In this document: piece by piece, positions 36,597 through 46,243 of the stretch | Layout: every line of letters starts with the position of its first letter | Position numbering within the stretch: the first letter of the stretch is position 1 | From: Rhizobium sp. BT03 | Lineage (GTDB): Bacteria > Pseudomonadota > Alphaproteobacteria > Rhizobiales > Rhizobiaceae | Assembly: GCF_030053155.1 (NCBI RefSeq) | Contig: NZ_CP125640.1 | Location: 4,004,001 to 4,068,000, forward strand | Length of the DNA stretch: 64,000 nt | Direction of reading: 5' to 3' | Program-made: the position numbers and the translations under genes | The notes under the pieces: model-generated | Told to the model about the DNA's origin: nothing | The model's database searches: none | The model's input: only the letters and a program-made list of their open reading frames with translations

Positions 36597-38303
36597 ATGA
36601 CGGATCAATCTCTTCAGCGTCGCCTCGCTGCCATCGTCGTTGCCGATGTGGTGGGATATTCACGCCTGATGGAGGCTGATGAAGTCGCAACGCTTGAAAA
36701 CCTTAGGGAACTCCGTTCAGGCGTTATCGAGCCGGCCGTGATGCGCCACAACGGTCGCATCTTCAAGGTCGTGGGCGACGGCTTCCTGATCGAATTCGGT
36801 AGCGCGGTGGATGCGGTCGAAGCAGCGCTGGAAATGCAACGGGCCAACACTACTGTCGAGGCTTCCGGAGATCGACAACTACTTTTGCGTGTGGGCGTCA
36901 ATCTGGGAGATGTCATTGACGATGGTCCAGACGTCCTCGGCGACGGGGTCAATGTCGCGGCGCGCTTGGAGACGCAGGCCGCGCCGGGAGGTATCTGCAT
37001 TTCAGCCGGCGTTCACGGCGAGATCGTCGGCAAGATCGGCGACCGGTTCTTCGACGCAGGCGAACGCTACCTGAAGAATCTGACCCGCCCTGTCCACGTG
37101 TGGCATTGGCCCGATGCGCTGCAGAGCATATTGCCGCTGCCCGACCGTCCCTCGATCGCTGTATTGCCGTTCACGAACATGAGTGGGGATGAAGCGGACG
37201 CGCCTTTCGTCGACGGCCTGACTGAAGACCTGATCACCGACCTTTCCCGTGCGGCCGGCCTGTTCGTCATCGCGCGCAATTCCGTCTACGCCTACAAGGG
37301 CAAGCCGGTCAACGTAAAGCTGGTCGCTCAGGAACTCGGCGTCCGCTACGTTCTGGAGGGCAGCGCCAGACGCGCAATGGGCCGTGTCCGCATCAATGCC
37401 CAATTGATCGACGCGCTTGCCGGCGGGCACTTGTGGGCCGAGAGGTTCGACAGGACGGTGGAAGATGTTTTCGAATTGCAGGACGAAGTCAACGCCAAGA
37501 TTGTCGAAGCCCTCGTCGGCCGGCTGACCATCCCGCCGCCGCGCAATCGGCCGAAGAGCTTCGAGGCGTACGACCTGTGTGTGCGCGCCCGCCTCCTGAC
37601 GGAAGAGTCGCCGCAAACCGAGCGTGAGGCCTATATGCTGCTCCAGCGCGCGGTCAAGCTCGAGCCATCATATGCCGAGGCGCTCGGTCTGCTCGCCTAT
37701 AACCGTTGGCTGGCCTGGACCCATTTCGGCGAACCCGAAGATCCCAATCGCCTGATAGCGACGACATCAGCGCAGAAGGCGGTCGAGCTGGACCCCAACG
37801 ATGCCGGCTGCCGTTACGTTCTGGGGACCATTCTGGCCTACGAGCGGCGATGGGAGGAATCGGAGGCCGCCTTCGCCAAGGCCCTGGAGCTGGACCCCAA
37901 CCACGCCGACACCTGGGCCGCCATGTCTGATATTTCAGTGCTGGACGGCAGGGTTGCCGACGGACTGGCGCAGATCGAGAAAGCGCTGCGGCTCAATCCC
38001 CGTCCAGCCTGCTGGTATCTTTGTCACCTTGGGCAGGCGCAATACGCCGCGCGTGACTATGAGGCCGCAGCCGCTACACTCCGCAGGGAAGACACATATC
38101 GTACCAACTCCCGCAAATTCCTGGCGGCTACGCTTGCGCAGTTGGGCCAGCGTGAGGAGGCGCGGCGGGAAGCGGAATTGTTCCTGATCGCCCACCCTCA
38201 CTTCACGATCGGCCATTGGCTCAGCTCCCAGCCGCTGCGCGATGCATCTGTACGAGATCACTTCGTCGACGGCTTCCGAAAGGCTGGCCTGCCGGAGATG
38301 TGA
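36597..38303 (+). CDS. Class III adenylate/guanylate cyclase with TolB-like and TPR domains
   Basis: 568 residues. Cyclase domain 1-165 with both metal Asp positions (VVADVVGYSRL and VVGDGFLIEFGS) and DGVNVAARLE. It continues into a FlgO/TolB-like domain (SIAVLPFTNMSGDEADAPFVDGLTEDLITDLSR to about 310). TPR helices follow (about 345-560: LGLLAYNRWLAWTHFGE; FAKALELDPNHADTWAAMSDISVL). Rhizobia have many such fusions; the TPR part probably senses a protein partner. Activity is likely since both metal Asp are present. Codon usage is slightly less GC-biased than in neighbours. Confidence 0.88.
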   Translation: MTDQSLQRRLAAIVVADVVGYSRLMEADEVATLENLRELRSGVIEPAVMRHNGRIFKVVGDGFLIEFGSAVDAVEAALEMQRANTTVEASGDRQLLLRVGVNLGDVIDDGPDVLGDGVNVAARLETQAAPGGICISAGVHGEIVGKIGDRFFDAGERYLKNLTRPVHVWHWPDALQSILPLPDRPSIAVLPFTNMSGDEADAPFVDGLTEDLITDLSRAAGLFVIARNSVYAYKGKPVNVKLVAQELGVRYVLEGSARRAMGRVRINAQLIDALAGGHLWAERFDRTVEDVFELQDEVNAKIVEALVGRLTIPPPRNRPKSFEAYDLCVRARLLTEESPQTEREAYMLLQRAVKLEPSYAEALGLLAYNRWLAWTHFGEPEDPNRLIATTSAQKAVELDPNDAGCRYVLGTILAYERRWEESEAAFAKALELDPNHADTWAAMSDISVLDGRVADGLAQIEKALRLNPRPACWYLCHLGQAQYAARDYEAAAATLRREDTYRTNSRKFLAATLAQLGQREEARREAELFLIAHPHFTIGHWLSSQPLRDASVRDHFVDGFRKAGLPEM

Positions 38304-38676
38304 CAGCGGGTGGTGGCAATCCCGACGTGTTCTTGATCAACGGATCCGCGCTGCGCGAGAACGGCGGTCTGGATCGCAGTGCCAAGCTTCTTCAGACGCT
38401 CCACAAAACGCGTCAACCAGCCCGAGTCTCGCATGACTTTTCCGCTGGACCACCTGGCATCATGGTGGCGATGAGCCCGTAGCCCAAATGAAGACAGGAT
38501 GCTTTGCGAAACATTTAAGCAGCTTCGCCGAGACATGAAGTCGACGATGCTGACTTTCGCGACCGGCGGCGCAAAGATGTCGTTACCTTGAACGAGACAA
38601 TGTCTGCTTTGCCGCAGGTGCAAGGTATGCCTCAACGGCCGAAATAAGGGCGCAACGCAGCCTTATTCCTTTAACG
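38304..38676. other. Intergenic stretch after the cyclase gene
   Basis: About 370 bases with no recognisable gene. A minus-strand frame of 125 codons (38258-38635) shows no family features and overlaps the cyclase 3' end. I see no repeat or hairpin of note until the carA terminator. Confidence 0.5.
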
Positions 38677-38706
38677 AAAAAAGACCGCTATCGGCAGATG
38701 GCGGTC
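38677..38706 (-). terminator. Terminator of carA
   Basis: Minus strand GACCGC ... GCGGTC stem then six T residues (38682-38677), about 78 bases after the carA stop. Confidence 0.85.
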
Positions 38707-38783
38707 CTTCCTCTCATTTCTGCCCACATCACGCTAGCGGCTGCCGGTTTAGCGGGCCCTTGCGAAATCGGCAGTTCTTGAAA

Positions 38784-39989
38784 TCAGCGTTCGGCGAGCG
38801 CCTGTTCGCCCTTCTTCTCGCGCACCATGTTGATGAAGCGGCGGAAGAGATAGTGGCTGTCCTGCGGGCCGGGCGAGGCCTCCGGATGGTGCTGGACGGA
38901 GAACACCTGCTTGCCGAGCACGCGCAGGCCGCAATTGGTGCCGTCGAAAAGCGAAATGTGAGTCTCTTCAACGCCATCGGGCAGCGACTTCGAGTCGACC
39001 GCGAAGCCGTGGTTCATCGAGACGATCTCGACCTTGCCTGTTGTATGATCCTTGACCGGGTGGTTGGCGCCGTGATGGCCCTGGTGCATCTTCTCGGTCT
39101 TGGCGCCGAGGGCGAGGCCGAGCATCTGATGGCCGAGGCAGATGCCGAAGACCGGGATATCGGTCTTCACAAGCGTCTTGATCACGGGCACGGCATATTC
39201 GCCGGTTGCCGCCGGATCGCCCGGGCCGTTCGACAGGAAGATGCCGTCCGGCTGCATGGCGAGCACGTCTTCGGCGCTCGTTGCGGCCGGCACGACGGTC
39301 ACCTTGCAGTCGAGGCCGGCAAACAGCCGCAGGATGTTGCGCTTGACGCCGTAATCGAGGCAGACGACGTGGTACTTCGCGTCCGCTGCGGCGAGTTCCC
39401 CATACCCTTCATTCCAGACCCACGGCGTCTCGGTCCATTGCGAGGACTGGCCCGACGAGGCGATCTTGGCAAGGTCGAGACCTTCGAGGCCGCTCCAGGC
39501 CTTGGCTTCGGCCTTCAGCGCCTCGATGTCGAAGACGCCGTTCGGATCGTGGGCGATCACCGCGTTCGGGGCGCCATTCTCACGGATCCAGGCGGTCAGC
39601 GCGCGCGTATCGATGCCGCAGAGGCCGATGACGCCGCGCGCCTTCAGCCATTGGTCGAGATGCTTGGCGGCGCGGTAGTTCGAAGGCTCGGTGATGTCGG
39701 CCTTGAAGATGACGCCGACGGCGCCGTGGCGGGCGGCGGGCGTCAGATCCTCGATGTCCTCATCGTTGGTGCCGATATTGCCGATATGCGGAAAGGTGAA
39801 GGTGACGATCTGGCCGAGATAGGAAGGGTCGGTCAGGATTTCCTCGTAGCCGGTCAGCGCCGTGTTGAACACCACTTCGGCCTGGACCTTGCCGGTGGCG
39901 CCGATGCCCCTGCCTTCGATGACCGTGCCGTCGGCAAGAACGAGCAGGGCGGTCGGCTTTTCGATTGTCCAGGGTGCTGTCGCGGTCAT
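38784..39989 (-). CDS. carA: Carbamoyl-phosphate synthase small subunit (glutaminase)
   Basis: 401 residues from ATG 39989 (MTATAPWTIEKPTALLVLAD), the usual rhizobial start; an ATG two codons upstream (39995) is possible. N-terminal domain: GATGKVQAEVVFNTALTGYEEILTDPSYLGQIV. C-terminal class I glutaminase: nucleophile in PVFGICLGHQMLGLALG, and catalytic His/Glu in VQHHPEASPGPQDSHYLF. It hydrolyses glutamine and channels ammonia to CarB. It is transcribed toward carB but five genes of mixed strands lie between, so the subunits are expressed from separate promoters. Own terminator present. Confidence 0.97.
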   Translation of the reverse strand: MTATAPWTIEKPTALLVLADGTVIEGRGIGATGKVQAEVVFNTALTGYEEILTDPSYLGQIVTFTFPHIGNIGTNDEDIEDLTPAARHGAVGVIFKADITEPSNYRAAKHLDQWLKARGVIGLCGIDTRALTAWIRENGAPNAVIAHDPNGVFDIEALKAEAKAWSGLEGLDLAKIASSGQSSQWTETPWVWNEGYGELAAADAKYHVVCLDYGVKRNILRLFAGLDCKVTVVPAATSAEDVLAMQPDGIFLSNGPGDPAATGEYAVPVIKTLVKTDIPVFGICLGHQMLGLALGAKTEKMHQGHHGANHPVKDHTTGKVEIVSMNHGFAVDSKSLPDGVEETHISLFDGTNCGLRVLGKQVFSVQHHPEASPGPQDSHYLFRRFINMVREKKGEQALAER

Positions 39990-40259
39990 CTTCATCCCGT
40001 TTCCGGCGGTCGGCGCGCGTTGCCGCGCTGGTCGCCATTTGATCTCGCAGGCGTGTGGACACGGCAATGCCGCGCTCTTCAGGCCTGATCACGAATTTTG
40101 GTGCAGGTGGCGGTAAATAGCCACGCAATCGCTGAGCGTCAATCTTTGTAGCGGAGATTGCCGCCGTTTTCCTGCGCGTTATCGCGGCGACCGCGCAATT
40201 TATTTGATCCGCCGCATCAGCGTGGTTTATGAAGCGGCATCAAAACAGGAGTGAAGACC

Positions 40260-40712
40260 ATGCTGCGCGATCAACTCGCCACCCAGCTGAAAGAGGCGAT
40301 GAAGGCCAAGAATGCGGAGCGGCTTTCCACCGTCCGGCTGATTCAGGCCGCGGTCAAGGATCGCGATATTGCCAACCGCGGCACCGGCAAGGAGCAGGCG
40401 ACTGACGACGAGATCCTGCAGATTCTGGCCAAGATGGTGAAGCAGCGCGACGAATCGGCAAAGATCTACGAGGAGAATTCCCGGCCGGAGCTTGCCGCCA
40501 AGGAGCGCGCCGAAATCACCGTCATTCAGGATTTCATGCCGAAGCAGCTTTCGGATAGCGAAGTGCGCGCCAATGTCTCGGCGATCATCGCCGAGACCGG
40601 TGCTGCCGGCGCCAAGGACATGGGCAAGGTGATGGCGGCGCTCAAGGAGCGTTATGCCGGCCAGATGGATTTCGCCAAGGCGTCGGCGACCGTCAAGGAA
40701 CTGCTGAGCTAA
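40260..40712 (+). CDS. GatB/YqeY-domain protein
   Basis: 150 residues from ATG 40260 (MLRDQLATQLKEAMKAKN), preceded by GGAGTGAAGACC. The body matches YqeY: RLIQAAVKDRDIANRG, EILQILAKMVKQRDESAKIYEENSRPELAAKERAEITVIQDFMP and GAKDMGKVMAALKERYAGQMDFAKAS. This domain resembles the C-terminal tRNA-binding tail of GatB in the amidotransferase; the stand-alone protein has no settled role. Divergent from carA; conserved between carA and dnaG in several rhizobia. Confidence 0.9.
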   Translation: MLRDQLATQLKEAMKAKNAERLSTVRLIQAAVKDRDIANRGTGKEQATDDEILQILAKMVKQRDESAKIYEENSRPELAAKERAEITVIQDFMPKQLSDSEVRANVSAIIAETGAAGAKDMGKVMAALKERYAGQMDFAKASATVKELLS

Positions 40713-40719
40713 TCCTATC

Positions 40720-41607
40720 TCAGACCACGCGTCTTGCCTGCGGTTCGTCTAGGACCGCAGGCCCGAGCACCGCTTCGGCTGCAGCATCGATGATGGCGAA
40801 TTTCGCCGCCTGATAATTCCAATATTCGAGAATGAAGCGGCGCGACAGCCAGAAGTCGCCCTTGCGGGAGGGTTCTGTCCAGCCGACGCTTTCCATGTTT
40901 GCGGCTTGCGTCAGAAGCCGCTTCAGGTGGGTGTTGGAGATCATGAACTGTTCGCGGATTTCCCTGAGCGACAGAGGACCGACCACGACACGTTCGGCCG
41001 TGCGAGGAAATTCCGGAAGCCGCGAGATCAGGTAGTCCATCACCAGGCCGCCGGTATTTGCCCAGTTGAAGAGGTTGAAGGTGGGGCCGGGATTGCGCAC
41101 CGCTTCGCTCCCGATGATCGACCTGGCGATGCGCGGCTGGATCGCTGCCATCATCGCCGAGGGGTCGGCGCTGACCTTGCCGGCGCGTTCACCGCCGTCG
41201 AGGCTGTCGAGGATCGTCAGATGGGCGACGAGCCATCGGGTGAAATGCTCCTCCGCGGTTTCCGTCGGCTCCAGATAGCGTGTGCGCTTATCGGGGCCGG
41301 GAACCGGCCGCAGAAAACGATAGGCCAGCATTTCCTGCATGAAGGCTGCGGCCGTGTTGCGGCTGGCGATGTCGTTCCTGACCGCGAAATCGATGAAGCG
41401 GCCGGAATAGAGGCCGCTCTTGCCGTCGTCGGGTTGGCCGTAGTGAAGCGCAAAGCCGGCATGGGCCATCAGCCAGCGCTGCTGTGCGGCGAAAATCGAG
41501 GCGATGCGCGGGCTCTCACGATAGATCGTGAGCATCTGATCGGCGCAATGCAGGATCGCAGCGAGAAAGCGATCGTCTGCTGCAAGAGTTTCAGCGGTAA
41601 AGGCCAT
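40720..41607 (-). CDS. Uncharacterised protein with probable winged-helix region
   Basis: 295 residues; family not recognised. All-alpha character is likely. A segment in the C-terminal third (VVVGPLSLREIREQFMISNTHLKRLLTQAANMESVGWTEPSRKGDFWLSRRFILEYWNYQ, about residues 205-265) reads like a winged HTH (REI-x3-F-x-ISNTHLKRLL helix-turn-helix, followed by a beta wing), so a DNA-binding regulator is plausible. The N-terminal 200 residues may be an effector domain. Convergent with the YqeY-type gene (7 bases between stops); its ATG is far from other genes. Confidence 0.5.
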   Translation of the reverse strand: MAFTAETLAADDRFLAAILHCADQMLTIYRESPRIASIFAAQQRWLMAHAGFALHYGQPDDGKSGLYSGRFIDFAVRNDIASRNTAAAFMQEMLAYRFLRPVPGPDKRTRYLEPTETAEEHFTRWLVAHLTILDSLDGGERAGKVSADPSAMMAAIQPRIARSIIGSEAVRNPGPTFNLFNWANTGGLVMDYLISRLPEFPRTAERVVVGPLSLREIREQFMISNTHLKRLLTQAANMESVGWTEPSRKGDFWLSRRFILEYWNYQAAKFAIIDAAAEAVLGPAVLDEPQARRVV

Positions 41608-41727
41608 GTAAAAGAGGTCCAGGAAATTCGGCGCATACTTCTTTCACGCAAGCCCCGCCTGTCAACGGTTTTGTCAATAATCGGTTAATTTCAAAAGGGA
41701 ATTTGTATCAGGGGAAGCCAAAAATTT

Positions 41728-41762
41728 AAGAAGGCAGGAGCTGGGGGCGCTCCTGCCTTCTT
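41728..41762 (-). terminator. Strong hairpin, probable minus-strand terminator of the structured RNA candidate
   Basis: Perfect 14-bp stem AAGAAGGCAGGAGC / GCTCCTGCCTTCTT with a 7-base loop. On the minus strand it is followed by AAATTTTTGG; on the plus strand the following sequence is only moderately T-rich. It is the strongest hairpin of the region. Confidence 0.7.
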
Positions 41763-41915
41763 GCTCTTTGCTTCCGCCGGCAAACGCAGGGCCGAGGCCC
41801 AAGCCGGAGGGTATTTGCAAAGGCACCCTTGCGAAGCGGCGCCGGGGGTAGGGATGGTGCTTCGCTCGGGGATCGCTTTGTTGAGATCGAACCTATTGCG
41901 GTGCGGCGGCTTATT
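41763..41915 (-). ncRNA. Structured RNA candidate upstream of dnaG, possibly 6S-like
   Basis: The 673-base gap between 41607 and dnaG holds a sequence that folds as a rod on the minus strand. Closing stem CCGCCG/CGGCGG (41909-41904 with 41779-41774) is continued by GCAA/TTGC and AGG/CCT. A terminal stem GCGAAGC/GCTTCGC (41865-41859 with 41837-41831) caps it, and a small hairpin GGGCCTCGGCCC (41800-41789) sits on the 3' side of the open middle. A strong terminator follows at 41762-41728. A rod with closing stem, central bubble and apical stem of about 150 nt is the 6S RNA plan. I cannot confirm homology. The rest of the gap, 41926-42280, shows only a presumed dnaG promoter. Confidence 0.45.
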
Positions 41916-42280
41916 CAAATTACAAAAAAATAATGATTGCCGAAAACGTCGTTTTTGGAGGCTTCGAAGCGATGGCTCGCGTGGCGTCGCCAGGATAAGG
42001 CTGGGCCATCGACGCAGGTGATAAGTATCTGTTTTAAAACGGTTTAACTTCGCTTCATCAAAGGCCAGTACTCATGCCGAGACATTTGCGATGGTTGAAT
42101 TTCAACGCTTGAAAGACAATAGTGTCGCACCCTGTCGCAGGGGGCGATAACGCGTTTTTGATTGGATAACCGACGCCCCTAAGGACGGCTGCACTTGCCT
42201 GTGAATAGCGGGTTTTCGTGACAAGTTTCGTGGCATGAAGCGGCAAAGCAGCTTATATGGAGGCTGGCCAAGAGGTATAA

Positions 42281-44281
42281 ATGCGCTTTTCCAACACTTT
42301 TCTCGATGATATTCGTGACCGCGTTCCGATTTCGAACGTGATTGCGCGCCGTGTCAGCTGGGATAAGCGCAAGACCAATGTGTCGCGCGGCGATTACTGG
42401 GCCTGCTGCCCGTTTCACGGCGAGAAATCCCCGAGCTTCCACTGCGAGGACCGGAAGGGCCGCTATCACTGCTTCGGCTGCGGCGTCACCGGTGACCACT
42501 TCCGCTTCCTCACCGAGCTTGAGGGCCTAAGCTTTCCCGAGGCGGTCCAGCAGATCGCCGATATGGCCGGCGTTCCGATGCCGCTTGCCGATCCTGTGAT
42601 GGAGAAGCGCGAGAAGGAACGCGGCTCGCTGATCGACGTCATGGAAATGGCGACACAATTTTTCCAGGATCAATTGCAGACGGCGAATGGGGCGAGGGCG
42701 CGCGCCTATCTGCGCGACCGCGGGCTGACCGGGCGCACCATCGAGACCTTCCGTCTCGGCTATGCGCCTGACAGCCGCAATGCGCTGAAGGAATTCCTCG
42801 CCGGCAAGGGCGTCACCAAAGAGCAGATCGAGGCTTGCGGCCTGGTTGTTCATGAAAACGTGCCGGTGTCCTACGATCGCTTCCGCGACCGCATCATGTT
42901 CCCGATCCTCTCGTCGCGCGAAAAGGTGATCGCCTTCGGCGGCCGCGCCATGTCATCGGATGCGCCGGCGAAATATCTGAATTCCAACGAGACGGAACTC
43001 TTCCACAAGGGCAATGTCCTTTATAATTTCGCCCGCGCGCGCCGCGCTATCCAGGGGCCGGGCCGCGGCGATGCTCAGGACGAGAATGCCGGCGGCACCA
43101 TCATCGCCGTCGAAGGCTATATGGACGTGATCGCGCTCTATCAGGCGGGCATTGAGAATGCGGTGGCGCCGCTCGGCACGGCGCTCACCGAAAACCAGCT
43201 CGAGCTGCTCTGGAAGATGGTGCCGCAGCCGGTGCTCTGCTTCGACGGCGACAGTGCCGGCATCCGCGCCGCCAATCGCGCCGCCGAACTGGCGCTGCCG
43301 CATCTGAAGCCCGGCCGTTCCGTCCGCTTCGCGCTTCTGCCGGATGGCAAGGACCCTGATGATCTCGTGCGCGATGAGGGCCGCGCGCCGTTCGACAAGG
43401 TGATGAGCCAGGCAAAGCCGCTTTCGGAGATGCTGTGGAGCCGGGAGATCAACACCGGCAAGTTCGACACGCCCGAGGCGCGCGCCGAGCTCGAGGCGCG
43501 GCTGAAGCAACTGGTCGCCGTCATCGCTGACGAGAATGTGCGCCGTCATTACCAACAGGACATTCGCGACCGGCTGAACGCTTTCTTCCAGCCGCAGTTC
43601 CAGAATCGCAACAATGGCGAGCGCCGCGGTTTCAGCGGCAATTCCCGGACGGGCCGCGACAATGCTGTCAAGGCAGGGCCGAAAAGCCCCAGCCTCATTT
43701 CCGACCGGCTCGCCCGCTCAGGCCCGGTGCGCGGCCACCGGGACAATACGGCGCTGCGCGAAAGCGTGCTGGCGCTCACCATCGTCAATCATCCGTCGCT
43801 GATGATCGACGATTATGACGAGATCGCCGCGATCGATTATGACAGCCGCGAGTTGAAGCAGCTCTGGTCGGCTGTGCTTGGGGCGGCGGCTGCCGTCGCC
43901 GGGCCGCATCTGACGCGCGAATATCTGACCGAGAGGCTGGAATTCGAAGGCTTCGGTCCGCTGATCAAGAGCCTCGACCAACAGGTGCGCAATGCCAGAC
44001 TCTGGACGGCAACCGAGGAGGCGGCGATGGAGGATGCGCGTGAAGGTTATCGCCAGGCACTCGCCTTCCACAAACGGGCAAAGGCGCTGCGCCGGCAGAA
44101 GATGGAGCTCGAACGCGAGATTGCGCTGGCGACCGAGGCCGGCGACGGTGAGGCAATCGTTCAGCTGATGCGGGCGCAGCAGGAAGTGCATTTCGAAGGT
44201 GTGCGGCTTGAGAACCAGGAGGCGATCATCGACGGCTTCGGCGTGCTTTCCGGCCGCGTCAAAGGGGCGGCGAACCACTGA
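42281..44281 (+). CDS. dnaG: DNA primase
   Basis: 666 residues. N-terminal CHC2 zinc finger ([27 protein letters not shown], residues about 42-68), RNA-polymerase core with TOPRIM motifs [33 protein letters not shown] and CFDGDSAG, and a C-terminal helicase-interaction domain (about 500-650, [19 protein letters not shown] at the end). It makes RNA primers at the replication fork with DnaB. The stop overlaps the recQ ATG by one base, giving coupled translation. rpoD follows five kilobases later rather than directly. Confidence 0.97.
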   Translation: MRFSNTFLDDIRDRVPISNVIARRVSWDKRKTNVSRGDYWACCPFHGEKSPSFHCEDRKGRYHCFGCGVTGDHFRFLTELEGLSFPEAVQQIADMAGVPMPLADPVMEKREKERGSLIDVMEMATQFFQDQLQTANGARARAYLRDRGLTGRTIETFRLGYAPDSRNALKEFLAGKGVTKEQIEACGLVVHENVPVSYDRFRDRIMFPILSSREKVIAFGGRAMSSDAPAKYLNSNETELFHKGNVLYNFARARRAIQGPGRGDAQDENAGGTIIAVEGYMDVIALYQAGIENAVAPLGTALTENQLELLWKMVPQPVLCFDGDSAGIRAANRAAELALPHLKPGRSVRFALLPDGKDPDDLVRDEGRAPFDKVMSQAKPLSEMLWSREINTGKFDTPEARAELEARLKQLVAVIADENVRRHYQQDIRDRLNAFFQPQFQNRNNGERRGFSGNSRTGRDNAVKAGPKSPSLISDRLARSGPVRGHRDNTALRESVLALTIVNHPSLMIDDYDEIAAIDYDSRELKQLWSAVLGAAAAVAGPHLTREYLTERLEFEGFGPLIKSLDQQVRNARLWTATEEAAMEDAREGYRQALAFHKRAKALRRQKMELEREIALATEAGDGEAIVQLMRAQQEVHFEGVRLENQEAIIDGFGVLSGRVKGAANH

Positions 44282-46146
44282 TGCCGCAGACCGAACGGAA
44301 CGAACCGGGCTTTTCCGCCTCCGATGCGCTGTTTTCGGCCGGCCGCGCACCGCTCGATATTCTCAAGCAGGTCTATGGCTATTCCTCCTTCCGCGGCAAG
44401 CAGCAGCAGGTGGTCGAACATGTGGTGTCAGGCGGCGATGCCGTGGTGCTCTTCCCCACAGGCGCCGGCAAATCGCTCTGCTTCCAGATCCCGGCGCTTT
44501 GCCGTGACGGTGTCGGCATCGTCGTTTCGCCGCTGATTGCGCTGATGCGCGATCAGGTGGAGGCGATGAAGCAGCTCGGGATCCGCGCCGCCGCGCTCAA
44601 TTCGTCGCTGTCGCGCGAGGAATTCGTCGAGGTTCGCCGCGCGCTTTCGGCCGGCCGGCTCGATCTTCTCTACGTCACACCCGAGCGCATCCTGACCGAC
44701 GGCTTCCGCGAACTGATCGCCAACGAGAAGATCGCGCTGTTTGCCATCGACGAGGCGCATTGCGTCTCGCAATGGGGCCATGATTTCCGCCCGGAATATC
44801 GCGCGCTCGGCCAGCTTGGCGAGCAATATCCCGGCGTGCCGAGGATGGCGCTGACGGCAACGGCCGATCCGCATACGCGCGACGACATCATCGAGCGGCT
44901 GGGGCTCGACGCTGCCCGGATCTTCACCACCAGCTTCGACCGTCCTAATATCGCTTACGAAATCGTCGAGCGCGACCAGCCGCGCCAGCAGCTGTTGCGC
45001 TTCCTGTCCGGCCACAAGGGAAACAGCGGCATCGTCTATTGCCTGTCGCGCGCCAAGGTCGAGGATACGGCCGACTGGCTGAACGGCCAGGGCGTGCGCG
45101 CGCTTGCCTACCATGCCGGCATGGACCGGGCGGTTCGCGACGCCAATCAGGATGCTTTCCTGAAAGAGGAAAACCTCTGCCTGGTCGCCACCGTCGCCTT
45201 CGGCATGGGCATCGACAAGCCGAACGTACGGTATGTCGCCCATCTCGACCTGCCGGGCTCCGTCGAGGCCTACTACCAGGAGACCGGGCGTGCCGGCCGC
45301 GACGGCCTGCCGTCCGAGGTCTGGATGGCCTATGGCATGGCCGATGTCATCCAGCGCGGCCGGATGATCGACGAGGGCGGCGCCGCAGCTGAGATCAAGC
45401 GGGTCGAGCGCGCCAAGCTCAACGCCTTGCTGGCGATCTGCGAGACCGCCTCCTGCCGCCGCCAGGCGATCCTGGCCCATTTCGGCGAGGCGCATGCCGG
45501 CCAATGCGGCAATTGCGACACCTGCCTGAAGCCGGTCGAGACCTGGGAGGGTACGGAAGCGGCGATCAAGGCGCTCGCCGCAATCTACCGCACCGGCGAG
45601 CGTTTCGGCGCCGGCCACGTCATCGACGTGCTTGTCGGCTACGTCAACGAAAAGACCGAGCGTTTCGGCCATGTCGATATGCCGGTTTTCGGCGTCGGCA
45701 AGGATATTGCCTCGCGCACCTGGCAATCCGTCTACCGCCAGCTGCTTGCCATGGGGTTGGTCCGGGTCGATCATGAGGCTTACGGGGCGCTGAAGCTGGA
45801 GCCGGAGGCGCGCGCCGTCTTCAAGCACGAGCGGCAGGTGTTCTTCCGCAAGGACCGTCCGGCCTCCGAACGGCGCACGAAGAAGGCGGAGCGCAGCGAG
45901 CGCAAGTCGGGACTGTCGGGCGCCGACGGCGCTCTGTTCGAAGCGCTGCGGGCCGAACGCATGGCGATCGCCAAATCGCTCGGCGTGCCGCCCTATGTCG
46001 TCTTTCCCGATACGACGCTGATCGCCTTTGCCACGGAGAAGCCGAGGAGCCGCAAGGAGCTGCTTGCCATATCGGGCGTCGGGCAGGCGAAGCTCGAGCG
46101 TTATGGCGATGCGTTCCTGGAGATCATCCTGGCCCAGGACGGCTGA
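44281..46146 (+). CDS. recQ: ATP-dependent DNA helicase RecQ
   Basis: 621 residues. Motif 0 [15 protein letters not shown], Walker A PTGAGKS, Walker B DEAH in [20 protein letters not shown], motif III LTATADP, motifs [36 protein letters not shown]. Then the RQC zinc region ([24 protein letters not shown]), winged helix, and a C-terminal HRDC domain (about 545-621, [30 protein letters not shown]). It unwinds 3' to 5' in recombination and fork repair. Starts on the last base of dnaG, an unusual pairing that ties repair helicase synthesis to primase. Confidence 0.96.
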   Translation: MPQTERNEPGFSASDALFSAGRAPLDILKQVYGYSSFRGKQQQVVEHVVSGGDAVVLFPTGAGKSLCFQIPALCRDGVGIVVSPLIALMRDQVEAMKQLGIRAAALNSSLSREEFVEVRRALSAGRLDLLYVTPERILTDGFRELIANEKIALFAIDEAHCVSQWGHDFRPEYRALGQLGEQYPGVPRMALTATADPHTRDDIIERLGLDAARIFTTSFDRPNIAYEIVERDQPRQQLLRFLSGHKGNSGIVYCLSRAKVEDTADWLNGQGVRALAYHAGMDRAVRDANQDAFLKEENLCLVATVAFGMGIDKPNVRYVAHLDLPGSVEAYYQETGRAGRDGLPSEVWMAYGMADVIQRGRMIDEGGAAAEIKRVERAKLNALLAICETASCRRQAILAHFGEAHAGQCGNCDTCLKPVETWEGTEAAIKALAAIYRTGERFGAGHVIDVLVGYVNEKTERFGHVDMPVFGVGKDIASRTWQSVYRQLLAMGLVRVDHEAYGALKLEPEARAVFKHERQVFFRKDRPASERRTKKAERSERKSGLSGADGALFEALRAERMAIAKSLGVPPYVVFPDTTLIAFATEKPRSRKELLAISGVGQAKLERYGDAFLEIILAQDG

Positions 46147-46243
46147 ATGGGCCGGCCGATGTCCTCGGTCCAGCGCTGAACAAGACAAGCCGATGGCGAT
46201 ATGCTAACCCGGAAGCTATAAAAAACATCAGGAAGGGCCGCCC

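Noticed and set aside
38258..38635. 125-codon minus-strand frame after the cyclase gene
   Set aside because: It overlaps the 3' end of the cyclase gene, has no family features and no plausible ribosome-binding site.
44428..46188. 586-codon minus-strand frame opposite recQ
   Set aside because: Antisense shadow of a well-conserved helicase; low-complexity composition.
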